This document shows positions 46,105 to 54,551 of a stretch of 55,673 bases of DNA, in pieces. Position 1 is the first letter of the stretch; every line of letters begins with the position of its first letter. Both the position numbers and the translations under genes were made by a program. Origin of the DNA: Nocardia nova NBRC 15556 (GTDB lineage Bacteria > Actinomycetota > Actinomycetes > Mycobacteriales > Mycobacteriaceae). The notes under the pieces are model-generated. The model searched no databases. It was not told the origin of the DNA and was given only the letters and a program-made list of their open reading frames with translations. The stretch lies in NCBI RefSeq assembly GCF_001613005.1, contig NZ_BDBN01000071.1, positions 1 through 55,673 of the forward strand. Direction: 5' to 3'.

Positions 46105-46922
46105 GCTGCGTGCAACCTCTGTTACCCGACTGGGCGGCCGACGACATCGACCCCAGGATTCCCAGCCCGGCGCGAGTTTACGACTATCTGCTCGGAGGAT
46201 TCGCCAATTTCGAGGTGGATCGGGCGGTCGCCGCGCAAATGATCGAGGTCATTCCCGAAGTCCCGCGCACGGCCCGCGCCAACCGCGCGTTTTTGCAGCG
46301 TGCGGTGGGTTTTCTCGCCGAGGCGGGTATCGACCAATTCCTCGATCTGGGCTCCGGAATTCCGACCGCGGGCAACGTGCACGAGATCGCGCAGCGCGTC
46401 GTGCCGGGCGCGCGAGTGGTCTATGTCGATATCGATCCGGTCGCGGTGACCATGAGCCGCAAGCTGCTGGCCGACAATCCGAACGCCACCGCGGTGCACG
46501 GCGATTTCACCGATATCGATGGGGTACTGGAGCATCCGCAGGTCCGGGAGCTGCTGGATTTCGACCGGCCGGTCGCCGTCCTGCTCGTATCGATGCTGCA
46601 TTTCGTCGCCGACGACGCGCTGGCCGCGACGGTATTCGAACGACTGCGCGACACCATCGCCTCCGGAAGTTATCTGGCGCTGTCGCATCTGACCAGCGAG
46701 GGACCGCCCGAGCAGATGGACCGCATGCTCGCGGTGACCGAACGCGTCACCGGCCGGGGCGATCGGCTGCGCACCCGCGCCGAGATCATGGAACTGCTCG
46801 GCGATCTGGTCCTGGTCGAACCCGGCCTGGAATATCTGGCCCGGTGGCGACCGGATCCGGACGAGCCCCTGCCGGAGGTCCGGCCCCTCGACGGCTATGC
46901 GGGTGTGGCCCGCAAGCCCTGA
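46101..46922 (+). CDS. DUF574-family SAM-dependent methyltransferase
   Basis: A 273-residue methyltransferase of the actinobacterial DUF574 type. The characteristic opening is IPSPARVYDYLLGGFANFEVD, and motif I reads FLDLGSGIPTAGNVHEIAQ. Next come VVYVDIDPVAVTMSR and the late LSHLTSE segment. The family is strongly expanded in actinomycetes, yet its acceptors are unknown. Its ATG overlaps the cyclase stop by 4 bases, so the two proteins are made together from one message and c-di-GMP signalling may relate to it. A second member is at 53658-54482. Confidence 0.88.
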   Translation: MSCVQPLLPDWAADDIDPRIPSPARVYDYLLGGFANFEVDRAVAAQMIEVIPEVPRTARANRAFLQRAVGFLAEAGIDQFLDLGSGIPTAGNVHEIAQRVVPGARVVYVDIDPVAVTMSRKLLADNPNATAVHGDFTDIDGVLEHPQVRELLDFDRPVAVLLVSMLHFVADDALAATVFERLRDTIASGSYLALSHLTSEGPPEQMDRMLAVTERVTGRGDRLRTRAEIMELLGDLVLVEPGLEYLARWRPDPDEPLPEVRPLDGYAGVARKP

Positions 46923-46931
46923 TCCGGGCTG

Positions 46932-47942
46932 CTAATCGGCGAGCGCCCGTGCGATCATCGGCCACGCCTCGTGCAGGGACCGCTCCCAGTACGGCCAGTC
47001 GTGCAGCCCGCCCGGCGTGTAGCGGTAGGTGGCGGGAATTCCGAGAGCCTCGGTCGCGTCCTGCAGCCGCCGGGTGCACTGCGCGACCACCGATTCCAGC
47101 GCACCGCCTCCGGCGGGATCGGCGACAGCCGGGCCGTTCGTCGCACCGCCGGGGCGCGGCACCCCCGCGGTCACGAAAAGCTCTGTCCCCCGGAGCTTTT
47201 CCAGATTCGCCGCGGTGCTGGGATCGGCGTCGTTCCAGCCGGGCGAACCGTCCGGGCCCCACATGTTCCACGGATTTCCGCCGCCGGAGGCCACCACCGC
47301 CTGCACGAAGCGCCGGCCCGGATCGGTTCCGGTCTGGGCGCATCCGCTGAACGACCCCACCGCGGCGTACAGTCCGGGAGCAGCCTGCGCCAGCGCGAGG
47401 ACCGAGGTCGCCGACATCGACACCCCCGCAATCGCATTGCGGCCCGAGGTGCGCAGCGCGGCGTCGACGAGCGGCGGCAGTTCCCGCGTCAGGAAGGTCG
47501 TCCATTCGTTGCGGCCCAGCACCGGATCGTCGGCGAGCCAATCGGTGTAGTACGTGTAGCGGCCGTCGAGGATGTTCACCACGGTGACGTCCTTGTCGGC
47601 GGTGAAAGCGTCGATGTCGGTGCGGGTTTCCCACGAGGTTTCGATGCCGCCGGTCCCGATGCCGTCCTCCGCGCCGTCGAGCAGATACAGCACCGGAGCC
47701 GGCCGCGAGGTGTCGACCGGGCGCAGTACCCGCATGCTGATCGTGCGGTCCATGGCCGCCGAGTACACGACGAGCGTGGCGTGGCGGGCGTCGATATCGA
47801 TGATCCGGTCGATCCGGGATCCGTCCGCAGACGCCGATCCGTCGGTCGCCGCGGCGACGCCGCTCGACAGCGCCACCACGGCCGCCAGCGCCAGGCACAG
47901 CACCGCCGGGCGCCGGTACCGTGACCCGAATCGCCTGCTCAT
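46932..47942 (-). CDS. mycolyltransferase-type esterase (antigen 85-like)
   Basis: A 336-residue exported alpha/beta hydrolase. Residues 1-32 are the signal peptide. The nucleophile is Ser175 in AGVSMSATS, similar to GLSMAASS of antigen 85, and the His motif near the C-terminus is GGLHDWPYW, comparable to HSWEYW there. Antigen 85 proteins move mycolic acids between trehalose monomycolate molecules or onto arabinogalactan, so this fits an organism with mycolates. Start at ATG 47942. It is divergent from the acyl-CoA-ligase fusion at 48170, which may hint at linked lipid metabolism. Confidence 0.85.
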   Translation of the reverse strand: MSRRFGSRYRRPAVLCLALAAVVALSSGVAAATDGSASADGSRIDRIIDIDARHATLVVYSAAMDRTISMRVLRPVDTSRPAPVLYLLDGAEDGIGTGGIETSWETRTDIDAFTADKDVTVVNILDGRYTYYTDWLADDPVLGRNEWTTFLTRELPPLVDAALRTSGRNAIAGVSMSATSVLALAQAAPGLYAAVGSFSGCAQTGTDPGRRFVQAVVASGGGNPWNMWGPDGSPGWNDADPSTAANLEKLRGTELFVTAGVPRPGGATNGPAVADPAGGGALESVVAQCTRRLQDATEALGIPATYRYTPGGLHDWPYWERSLHEAWPMIARALAD

Positions 47943-48169
47943 CCAGCTCACACATCCTTTTCCGGCGGGGTCCGGCACCGTTGTGACGCGGGACAGCCGC
48001 TGGCTCAACGATCGGGGCGGTGGACGACGTTCCGTTCCGGACTGCGACGCACATCACGCATCGGACGATCGGCGGCCAACTCACAACCGTGCCCCCGGGC
48101 GCTCCGGGAATTGTCACAAGGCATCTTCTGCGCGAAATCAATCCCGGTTACAAAGGAGTTCCCGCCGGT

Positions 48170-50293
48170 GTGCTCGAAGAACCGGCCCGCGAGAAGTGTA
48201 AGAAGTTGGCTACCGAGGTTTTCGACACCGCCGTCGAGCTGCCGGTCGAGCGCAGCGCCGTCTGGGAGCTGCTCATCGACCCGCAGCTGTATCCGCGCAT
48301 CTTCACCGGGATCGGCGCCTGTGAACGGCTCGAGGCCGTCGCCGGCGCGCCGCTGTGGCAGCTGCGCATCGGAACCGCCGACACCGAGATCCGGACGCTG
48401 TCGCTGACGGTGCGGGTGGGCCCGCGCGGGGAGGCCTTCGAGTTGTACTGCGCGGCGACCGGAAGTTTCGCCTCCGTGCGGCTGCGCGATATCGAGGGCG
48501 GCACCCGGGCCGTGATCACCTGTTTCGCCGCCGGCCGGATACATCCGGTCGCCGCGCGCGCCTCGACCGCCGGCGCGCTGGCCTGGCTCGACGCCGGACT
48601 GCGGCGGCTGCGCCAACTGGTCACGGCCGCACCGACTTCGGTCGTGATCAACCGCGAGAACTCTCCGCTGCGGCGGCGCGCGGACGTGGCTCGCCACATC
48701 CTCGGAACGGGCGTGGTGCACACGGCGCGGCCGGATCGCAGTGTCGGGCAGCTGCGCGGACTCGCCCGGTGGGGTTTCAATCTCGCCGGCGGCTACGCGG
48801 CCGCGGCCGCGCATTCCCCCCACCGCATCGCCGTCATCGACGATCGGCGCAGTCGCACCTTCGCCGACATCGACCGGCGCAGCACCGCACTGGCGGGCGG
48901 CATGGCCGGCCTGGGCCTGCGCACCGGCGACGCGATCGGCCTGCTGGCTCGCAATCACGCCGGCATGGTCGAAACCATGGTCGCGGCAGGCAAACTCGGC
49001 GTGGACACGATCCTGCTCAACGCGGGCCTGTCGGCCCGGCGGATCGAGGAAATCGTGCAGCGGCACCGGCTGGCGCACGTCTTCGTCGACGCCGAGCTGG
49101 AAGAACTGATCCACTACCTGCATTCCGACATCGTGCGCATCGCCACCGACGACGGCACACCCGGGCGCACCACCATCGAGGATCTGATCACCGAGGGCGA
49201 CAACGGTTTCGACAAACCCGCACGGCCGGGCCGGTTGATCGTGCTGACCTCCGGGACCAGCGGCACCCCGAAGGGTGCGCGCCGCCCGCACGCCAAGGGC
49301 TTCGCCACGGTGGCGGCGCTGCTGTCGCGCATTCCGCTGCGCATGAACGACACCATGCTCATCCCGGCACCGCTGTTCCACACCTGGGGGCTGGCCGCCC
49401 TGCAATTGAGTACGGCGCTGCGCGCCACCGTCGTGCTGCCGGAGCAGTTCGATGCCCGCGACACCCTGCGCAGGATAGCCGAAAACCGGGTCGGCACGGT
49501 GATTCTGGTGCCGACCATGGTGCAGCGGATCCTGGACCTGCCGACCCATGTGCGGGCCCGCTACGACACCTCCAGCCTGCGGATCGCGGCGAGTTGCGGG
49601 GCGCCGCTGGCCGGTGCCACCGTGCTGCGGTTCGCCGACAACTACGGCGATGTGCTCTACAACATCTACGGCTCCACCGAGGTGTCGTGGGCGACCATCG
49701 CCACGCCCGAGGATCTGCGGGCCGCGCCGACCACCGCCGGGCTGCCACCGCTCGGCACCAAAATCGCTGTGCTGGGCCCGGATCGCACGCCCGTGCCGGT
49801 CGGCGCGACCGGACGCATCTACGTGGGCAATCACATGCTGTTCGACGGATACGTCAATTCGGCGCCGCCGGACGAGACCGACGGCATGCTCGACACCGGC
49901 GACCTGGGGTATCTGGATGCCGACGGACGGCTGTTCATCGCCGGCCGCGACGACGAGATGATCATCTCGGGCGGTGAGAACGTCTTCCCGCGGCCGGTGG
50001 AGGAGGCGCTGTCACATCTGCCGCAGATCGCCGATGTGGCCGTGGTCGGGGTGCCGGACCATGAATTCGGGCAGCGGCTGGCCGCGTTCATCGTCAAGCG
50101 CGAGGGTTCGGGCCTGGACCCGGACATGATCCGCACCTACGTCCGCAACCGGCTGAGCAGGTTCTCGGTGCCGCGCGATGTCACCTTCCTGTCGGCACTG
50201 CCGCGCGGTGAGACCGGCAAGGTGCTCAAGCGGCTGCTGATCGGCGGGAGCGCCGACCTGACCGGTCCGTTCCAACCGGCGGCCGAGTTGTGA
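48170..50293 (+). CDS. SRPBCC-domain/acyl-CoA-ligase fusion
   Basis: A 707-residue fusion. Residues ~12-150 form a START/SRPBCC-like hydrophobic-pocket domain (ELPVERSAVWELLIDPQLYPRI onward). The rest is an ANL-family acyl-CoA synthetase: the AMP-binding loop LTSGTSGTPKG near residue 361, IYGSTEVSWATIATPE, DTGDLGYLDADGRLFI and RGETGKVLKRL with the C-terminal catalytic lysine. It likely activates a fatty acid or lipid captured by the N-terminal pocket. The GTG at 48170 follows an AAAGGAG site 11 bases upstream; an open frame from 48020 exists but is not conserved in appearance. The gene is divergent from the mycolyltransferase gene. Confidence 0.83.
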   Translation: MLEEPAREKCKKLATEVFDTAVELPVERSAVWELLIDPQLYPRIFTGIGACERLEAVAGAPLWQLRIGTADTEIRTLSLTVRVGPRGEAFELYCAATGSFASVRLRDIEGGTRAVITCFAAGRIHPVAARASTAGALAWLDAGLRRLRQLVTAAPTSVVINRENSPLRRRADVARHILGTGVVHTARPDRSVGQLRGLARWGFNLAGGYAAAAAHSPHRIAVIDDRRSRTFADIDRRSTALAGGMAGLGLRTGDAIGLLARNHAGMVETMVAAGKLGVDTILLNAGLSARRIEEIVQRHRLAHVFVDAELEELIHYLHSDIVRIATDDGTPGRTTIEDLITEGDNGFDKPARPGRLIVLTSGTSGTPKGARRPHAKGFATVAALLSRIPLRMNDTMLIPAPLFHTWGLAALQLSTALRATVVLPEQFDARDTLRRIAENRVGTVILVPTMVQRILDLPTHVRARYDTSSLRIAASCGAPLAGATVLRFADNYGDVLYNIYGSTEVSWATIATPEDLRAAPTTAGLPPLGTKIAVLGPDRTPVPVGATGRIYVGNHMLFDGYVNSAPPDETDGMLDTGDLGYLDADGRLFIAGRDDEMIISGGENVFPRPVEEALSHLPQIADVAVVGVPDHEFGQRLAAFIVKREGSGLDPDMIRTYVRNRLSRFSVPRDVTFLSALPRGETGKVLKRLLIGGSADLTGPFQPAAEL

Positions 50294-50319
50294 CCGTTCA
50301 CCAGGGCGCACCCGGGTGA

Positions 50320-50342
50320 CATCCTCATTTGTCACGAGGATG
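50320..50342 (+). terminator. short hairpin between the acyl-CoA-ligase fusion and the PucR-type regulator
   Basis: CATCCTC (50320-50326) pairs with GAGGATG (50336-50342) across 9 bases, 27 bases after the stop. May be a terminator or an operator of the next gene. Confidence 0.4.
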
Positions 50343-50380
50343 AGCGAAATACATCCATCGGGGTCTCGTTACGGTTACGT

Positions 50381-50386
50381 TATAAA
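50381..50386 (+). promoter_or_regulatory. possible -10 of the PucR-type regulator
   Basis: TATAAA lies 40 bases upstream of the ATG, in AT-richer DNA. No clear -35 hexamer was identified. Confidence 0.35.
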
Positions 50387-50425
50387 GGCAGCGCAGTAAA
50401 CGGGCGGGGAAGGAAGTTTTCGCCA

Positions 50426-51838
50426 ATGTCTGTTGCCACGCCGGGTTCTGCCGCCTCGCCAGGGTCTACCGCGTCCCGGGGGCCCGTCGCCGCACCGGGC
50501 GCTTCCGGCGAGGCCACCGCCGGCTCGACGCGCCCCAGTTTGACCATGTCCGGTCAATTGCTGTCGTCGCCGTTGAAGGATGTGTGGTCGCTGTCGCGGC
50601 ACATGGTCGGCCACTTCGTCGAAAACGTCGCCCCCTGCGGCACCCTGCCCGGCGACGCCATCCACGGCGACATCACCACCATCACCCGCACCTGCCTCGA
50701 ACTCGCCATCAGCCTCCTCGACGGCCGCGACATCCCCGAAAAAACCGAACGCCTCAAAGACGCCGCCGCCGCCTGGGCCCGCGAAGGCGTCCCCATCGAC
50801 ACCATCCACCACGCCATCCACGAAGGCTTCAAAATCGGCTTCGACCTCGTCGTCACCAACGCCACCACCAAAACCCGCCCCACCACCACCAGCAACAGCA
50901 ACGGCAGCGGCGGCAACAGTGGCAGTAACAGTGCCGGCAGCAGCAACGGCGGTGACGGTGAACCCACACTCACCCTCACCCACACCGACTACACCAACCT
51001 CCTCCAAGGCGCCAAACTCCTCGTCGAAATCCTCGACACCATGACCACCGCCGTCTCCCACGCCTACGTCCGCGAACTCCGCGCCGTCGTCTCCGAACAC
51101 CACAACGCCGTCCACACCCTCACCTCAGCCCTCCTCGGCGGCCACCCCACCAGCACCATGGCCCGCGAATGCGGCATCGAAATCGCCGACAACTACCACA
51201 TCCTCGCCCTCCACATCCCCCCACACCCCGACCAAGCCAACCCCCACCTCGACCCCACCATCATCGCCCGCCGCAAACTCCGCCGCATCCAAGCCGCCCT
51301 CGCCACCACCACCCACACCACCACCCTCTCCCTCCTCTCCACCGACGGCGGCACCCTCCTCATCCCCACCACCACACCCACCGACCTCGACACCCTCATC
51401 ACCCACCTCTCCCACGCCGCCCGCGTCCCCATCACCGCCACCACCACAACCACACCCACCACCGACATCCCCACCGCCACCGACCAAACCCACCAACTCC
51501 TCGACATGGTCACCCGCCTCGGATCAATCCCCGGCCTCTACCGCTTCGACGACCTCGCCCTCGAATACCAACTCACCCGCCCCGGCCCCGGCCGCGACCA
51601 CCTCGGCACCCTCCTCAACCCCCTCGACCACCACCCCGAACTCCTCACCACCCTCCAAACCCACATCGCCAACAACCTCAACCGCCAACGCACCGCCCGA
51701 CTCCTCCACGTCCACACCAACACCGTCGACTACCGCCTCAAACGCATCGCCCAACTCACCGGCTTCGACCCCACCCAAGCCAGCGGACTCTGGTACCTCC
51801 GCTCCGCACTCGTCGCCCGCACCTACACCACCGCATGA
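50426..51838 (+). CDS. PucR/CdaR-type helix-turn-helix regulator with extreme C-skew
   Basis: A 470-residue regulator. Residues ~40-150 and 185-235 form a helical sensor region (LAISLLDGRD to DAAAAWAREGVPIDTIHHAI) interrupted by a Ser/Gly/Asn linker at ~152-180. A GGDEF-like CdaR middle domain follows, then the C-terminal PucR helix-turn-helix (NNLNRQRTARLLHVHTNTVD). Family members respond to metabolites. From about 50630 to the stop the coding strand is overwhelmingly C-rich; in 51301-51360 I count 37 C and 6 G. The ATG has GGAAGGAAG upstream. A free-standing copy of its sensor region is encoded head-on at 51882-52286. Confidence 0.88.
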   Translation: MSVATPGSAASPGSTASRGPVAAPGASGEATAGSTRPSLTMSGQLLSSPLKDVWSLSRHMVGHFVENVAPCGTLPGDAIHGDITTITRTCLELAISLLDGRDIPEKTERLKDAAAAWAREGVPIDTIHHAIHEGFKIGFDLVVTNATTKTRPTTTSNSNGSGGNSGSNSAGSSNGGDGEPTLTLTHTDYTNLLQGAKLLVEILDTMTTAVSHAYVRELRAVVSEHHNAVHTLTSALLGGHPTSTMARECGIEIADNYHILALHIPPHPDQANPHLDPTIIARRKLRRIQAALATTTHTTTLSLLSTDGGTLLIPTTTPTDLDTLITHLSHAARVPITATTTTTPTTDIPTATDQTHQLLDMVTRLGSIPGLYRFDDLALEYQLTRPGPGRDHLGTLLNPLDHHPELLTTLQTHIANNLNRQRTARLLHVHTNTVDYRLKRIAQLTGFDPTQASGLWYLRSALVARTYTTA

Positions 51839-51881
51839 GGCCCTACCGGAAGAGGCATCGGTCGCCGCACCGCAGCGGCGG

Positions 51882-52286
51882 TCAGTGGGCAGGGTGTCTG
51901 CGTATTTCGGCGACGTAGGCGCGGGAGACGGTGCAGGTCAGCAGATCCAGCATGTCGACCAGGAAGCTGCGATCGGCCACCGGATCGGTGGTTCCTTTAC
52001 CACCGGCCGGATCGATGCGATCAAGGGTCAGTTTCACTCCGTCGTGAATCGCGTGCTGCACCATATCGATCGGTACGCCGTCGCGCGCCCACACCGCCGC
52101 CGCGTGTTCGAGTCGCCGCAGCGCCCGCGCCGCCCCGGTGGGCGCATCGCCGAGCAGGATGAGCGCCAGTTCGAATCCCATCCGCATGACTATCGCGGGA
52201 TCGGAATGCGTTGCACTCCTGGCATTTCCGGAATCGAATCCATCGCCCTCCGCGGATTCCGCATCCCAGGAGTCGTAGGCCGGCAT
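51882..52286 (-). CDS. free-standing homologue of the PucR-type sensor region
   Basis: A 134-residue protein. Its stretch AAAVWARDGVPIDMVQHAIHDGVKLT closely matches AAAAWAREGVPIDTIHHAIHEGFKIG of the convergent PucR-type regulator. MLDLLTCTVSRAYVAEIR likewise matches its ILDTMTTAVSHAYVRELR. It has no DNA-binding or CdaR domain. GGAAGGAG at 52291 fixes the ATG at 52286. Its codon usage is ordinary, unlike its C-rich relative, so the pair is not a recent copy. It may bind the same ligand or pair with the large regulator's sensor; that is inferred. Confidence 0.75.
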   Translation of the reverse strand: MPAYDSWDAESAEGDGFDSGNARSATHSDPAIVMRMGFELALILLGDAPTGAARALRRLEHAAAVWARDGVPIDMVQHAIHDGVKLTLDRIDPAGGKGTTDPVADRSFLVDMLDLLTCTVSRAYVAEIRRHPAH

Positions 52287-52440
52287 CGCGCTCCTTCCGT
52301 GCGCCCGATCCCCATCGCACTGACGAAGGTAACGGTGACGCGCGGTGATTACGAGCAGTCGGCGCGGGTTGGCCCAAACATCCGAACCACAGGGGTCCGC
52401 GGTTGTGAGATCTCCCAATCGTCGCCCGAATTCGGGTCAT

Positions 52441-52459
52441 CCGTCCGCAATTCGGACGG
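52441..52459. promoter_or_regulatory. CCGTCCG inverted repeat
   Basis: CCGTCCG (52441-52447) and CGGACGG (52453-52459) pair perfectly over CAATT. It is upstream of the 52286 gene and of the XRE gene; role unknown. Confidence 0.4.
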
Positions 52460-52546
52460 CCCAGTCCGGCATACGAGAACCGTCGGCTGATTCCGGGAGA
52501 TCCGCGGATATTCGCGACTCCGGCCGCACTCGGCTGTCGCCGAAAC

Positions 52547-52589
52547 CGTGATAGCCTGAACGTGATACATGCTAGCGTGATTATCACGC
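52547..52589. promoter_or_regulatory. CGTGAT iterons ending in a GCGTGATTATCACGC palindrome
   Basis: CGTGAT occurs at 52547, 52561 and 52576, at 14- and 15-base steps. The last copy is part of a perfect 7-1-7 palindrome (52575-52589). A fourth copy in reverse lies at 52636-52641. This pattern suggests stepwise binding of the XRE regulator to its own upstream region. Confidence 0.65.
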
Positions 52590-52688
52590 GAAGGAAAGCG
52601 ATTGGGGCGGAAGAGATTTCGTCGGGCGTATGATCATCACGCAGCAGTGCCTCGTTTCGTCGACCTCCCGGGCCGCGCGCCGCGCCGA

Positions 52689-52694
52689 TACGCT
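52689..52694 (+). promoter_or_regulatory. leaderless -10 element of the XRE regulator
   Basis: TACGCT ends 7 bases before the ATG at 52702, with no ribosome site. The same hexamer precedes hrpA and the PhzF-family gene. Confidence 0.5.
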
Positions 52695-52701
52695 GGCACC
52701 C

Positions 52702-53613
52702 ATGGGAGCCCGATTACGTACCGCGCGAAAATTGCTGCTGGGCCGCGAGATCGAACATATGATCAGCACCGCGGGGGTGAATCAGGCGGAGGCCGCACGG
52801 ATCATCGATACCAGCCAGAGCCGGATCGCGATGTTGATCAACGGCGCCAGCTCGATCACCGTCGGCGATCTCGAACGCCTCGCGGTCGCATTGGGTTTCA
52901 CCGACCCCGGGTATCTCGACAGCCTCGAGGCGTTACGCCGGGACAACCACAAACGCGGTTTCTGGAATACCGGTCACCGCCGCGCCTACCTCGAGGAATT
53001 GCGTCTGCTGGTGGACCTCGAGGCCCACGCCAGTCTGCTGCGGGTCACCGAGGCCGAGATCGTGCCCGGACTGATCCAATGCGAGCCCTATATCCGGGCC
53101 CTGCACGAACCCCCGCACGACGCGCAGACCGCGTCCGCCGATCCCTGTGCGGTCACCGTGGAGGATTCCGTACGCGCGCGACTGGCCCGCCAGGACGTCC
53201 TCACCGGTCCCGCCGCGCCGCGTTTCCACGCCGTGCTCTCGGAATCGTGCCTGCGCCGCGAATACGGCGGCCGCGCGGTGATGGCCGAACAACTGGAATA
53301 CCTGCTCGAACTGTCGCATCGGCCCAACATCATCCTGCAGGTGCTGCCGTTCACCGTCCCCACCCGCGGCGCGGGGATGGAGGACCGCTTCACGCTGGTG
53401 CGGGTCCCCTCCCCCGGCGCGGCGGGCGACCTGGACATGGCGATCGTGGAGAGCCAGGGCGACATTCGCTATATCGACGACAAGCCCGCGGTACGCGCCC
53501 GGGAGACCGTCTGGGACCGATTATCCGCGGCCGCAGCGGATCCCGATCGGTCGCGAGCGTTCATCGACCGGATCGCGCGTTCGTTCCGACGCGAGAGCGT
53601 CACCGGGACGTGA
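52702..53613 (+). CDS. XRE/WhiJ-like regulator with DUF5753 domain
   Basis: A 303-residue regulator. The N-terminal helix-turn-helix is NQAEAARIIDTSQSRIAMLI, and residues ~95-290 form the DUF5753 domain (EAEIVPGLIQCEPYIRAL, then SESCLRREYGG and VLPFTVPTRGAG). This is the WhiJ-like architecture that in Streptomyces is typically paired with a DUF397 gene; here the DUF397 gene is two positions downstream with a methyltransferase between. DUF5753 is thought to sense partner proteins or ligands. ATG at 52702 is chosen for the leaderless -10; the earlier ATG at 52630 would overlap the operator. Confidence 0.9.
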   Translation: MGARLRTARKLLLGREIEHMISTAGVNQAEAARIIDTSQSRIAMLINGASSITVGDLERLAVALGFTDPGYLDSLEALRRDNHKRGFWNTGHRRAYLEELRLLVDLEAHASLLRVTEAEIVPGLIQCEPYIRALHEPPHDAQTASADPCAVTVEDSVRARLARQDVLTGPAAPRFHAVLSESCLRREYGGRAVMAEQLEYLLELSHRPNIILQVLPFTVPTRGAGMEDRFTLVRVPSPGAAGDLDMAIVESQGDIRYIDDKPAVRARETVWDRLSAAAADPDRSRAFIDRIARSFRRESVTGT

Positions 53614-53657
53614 CCCACCGACCGTAATCTGCAAAGCCTAAGGAGTGCCGGGCAGCT

Positions 53658-54482
53658 ATGAGCGACAACGACTTTCCCTCACGCGACATCGACACGAGCC
53701 GGCCCTCGGCGGCGCGCATGTACCACTACTATCTGTCGGGACAGGCGCTGTTCGACATCGACAAGGTCTTCGGTGAGCGCGTGTTCGCGCTGTTCCCCCA
53801 CGCCGATGCCTGGGCGCGGCACAATCGCGAATTCCTGTGCCGCGCAGTCGATTTCATGGCCACACTCGGCATCCGGCAGTTCCTCGACATCGGCGCCGGC
53901 CTGCCGACGGCGGGCAACACCCACGAGATCGCGCGGGCCCACGAGTCGCGGACCCGGGTCGTGTACGTGGACAACAACACCGAGGCGGTGGCGCGCTGGC
54001 ACGATCTGCTGCACCGTACCGACACTCTCGCCACCACCGCGGTCATCGATGCCGATCTGCGGTGTCCCGACGATATTTTCGACCATCCCGAGACCCGGCG
54101 CCTCATCGATCCGGATCAGCCGCTCGGATTGCTCATCGTCGGCGTCTGGCCGTTCGTGCCGGACAGCGACCGCCCGTACCGGCTGATGGCCCAGCTGCGA
54201 GATCGGCTCCCGCGCGGCAGCTGTGTGGCGATGAGCCATGCCGGTCTCGACGACGCGTCCGAGGATGTCCAACGCGGAATGGCCGCGGCGGCAGAGCTCT
54301 ACAAGCAGACCTCGGATCCGTTGACCCTGCGCCGCCGTGACGATTTCGCCGCCTTCTACGACGGCCTCGAACTCCTGAATCCCGGGATCGTGCACGCCCC
54401 CGATTGGCGGCCCTCTGCACCGGTGGACATAGCGGATCCGGCACGGCCGTGTAATTTCGCGGCCGTCGGCTACAAGCCTTAG
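53658..54482 (+). CDS. DUF574-family SAM-dependent methyltransferase (second copy)
   Basis: A 274-residue member of the same family as 46101-46922. It shares the PSAARMYHYYLSG opening, FLDIGAGLPTAGNTHEIARA (motif I) and VVYVDNNTEAVARW (motif II), and the AMSHAGLDD region. The two differ over most of the rest, so they are not recent duplicates. An AAGGAG site precedes the ATG. It begins 44 bases after the XRE gene and is followed by DUF397 on the same strand, probably as one operon. The methyl acceptor is unknown. Confidence 0.88.
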   Translation: MSDNDFPSRDIDTSRPSAARMYHYYLSGQALFDIDKVFGERVFALFPHADAWARHNREFLCRAVDFMATLGIRQFLDIGAGLPTAGNTHEIARAHESRTRVVYVDNNTEAVARWHDLLHRTDTLATTAVIDADLRCPDDIFDHPETRRLIDPDQPLGLLIVGVWPFVPDSDRPYRLMAQLRDRLPRGSCVAMSHAGLDDASEDVQRGMAAAAELYKQTSDPLTLRRRDDFAAFYDGLELLNPGIVHAPDWRPSAPVDIADPARPCNFAAVGYKP

Positions 54483-54551
54483 CCGGCACGGTCGGCGCGG
54501 CGGTCCGCGCATCGGTGCGCCGGCAGCTTTACTCCGTAGAAAGGGCATCCG

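Larger units (their letters stand above)
52287..52701. other. 415-base region between sensor homologue and XRE regulator
   Basis: No gene is supported. It holds a CCGTCCG/CGGACGG hairpin at 52441-52459, repeated CGTGAT motifs at 52547-52589 and a further ATCACGC at 52636. The XRE gene appears to start from a leaderless promoter at 52689. Confidence 0.5.

Noticed and set aside
48020..48169. Longer start of the SRPBCC/acyl-CoA-ligase protein
   Set aside because: No ribosome site and atypical residues; AAAGGAG before the GTG at 48170 is better.
50584..51520. Histidine/proline repeats resembling a repeat protein or satellite
   Set aside because: The CAC/ACC runs are a codon effect of the true frame, which shows a normal PucR-type sequence.
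50375..51918. Glycine/valine-rich leftward and His/Pro-rich rightward frames in the PucR-type gene
   Set aside because: They arise from the C-skew that removes stop codons in all frames; one frame has real domains.
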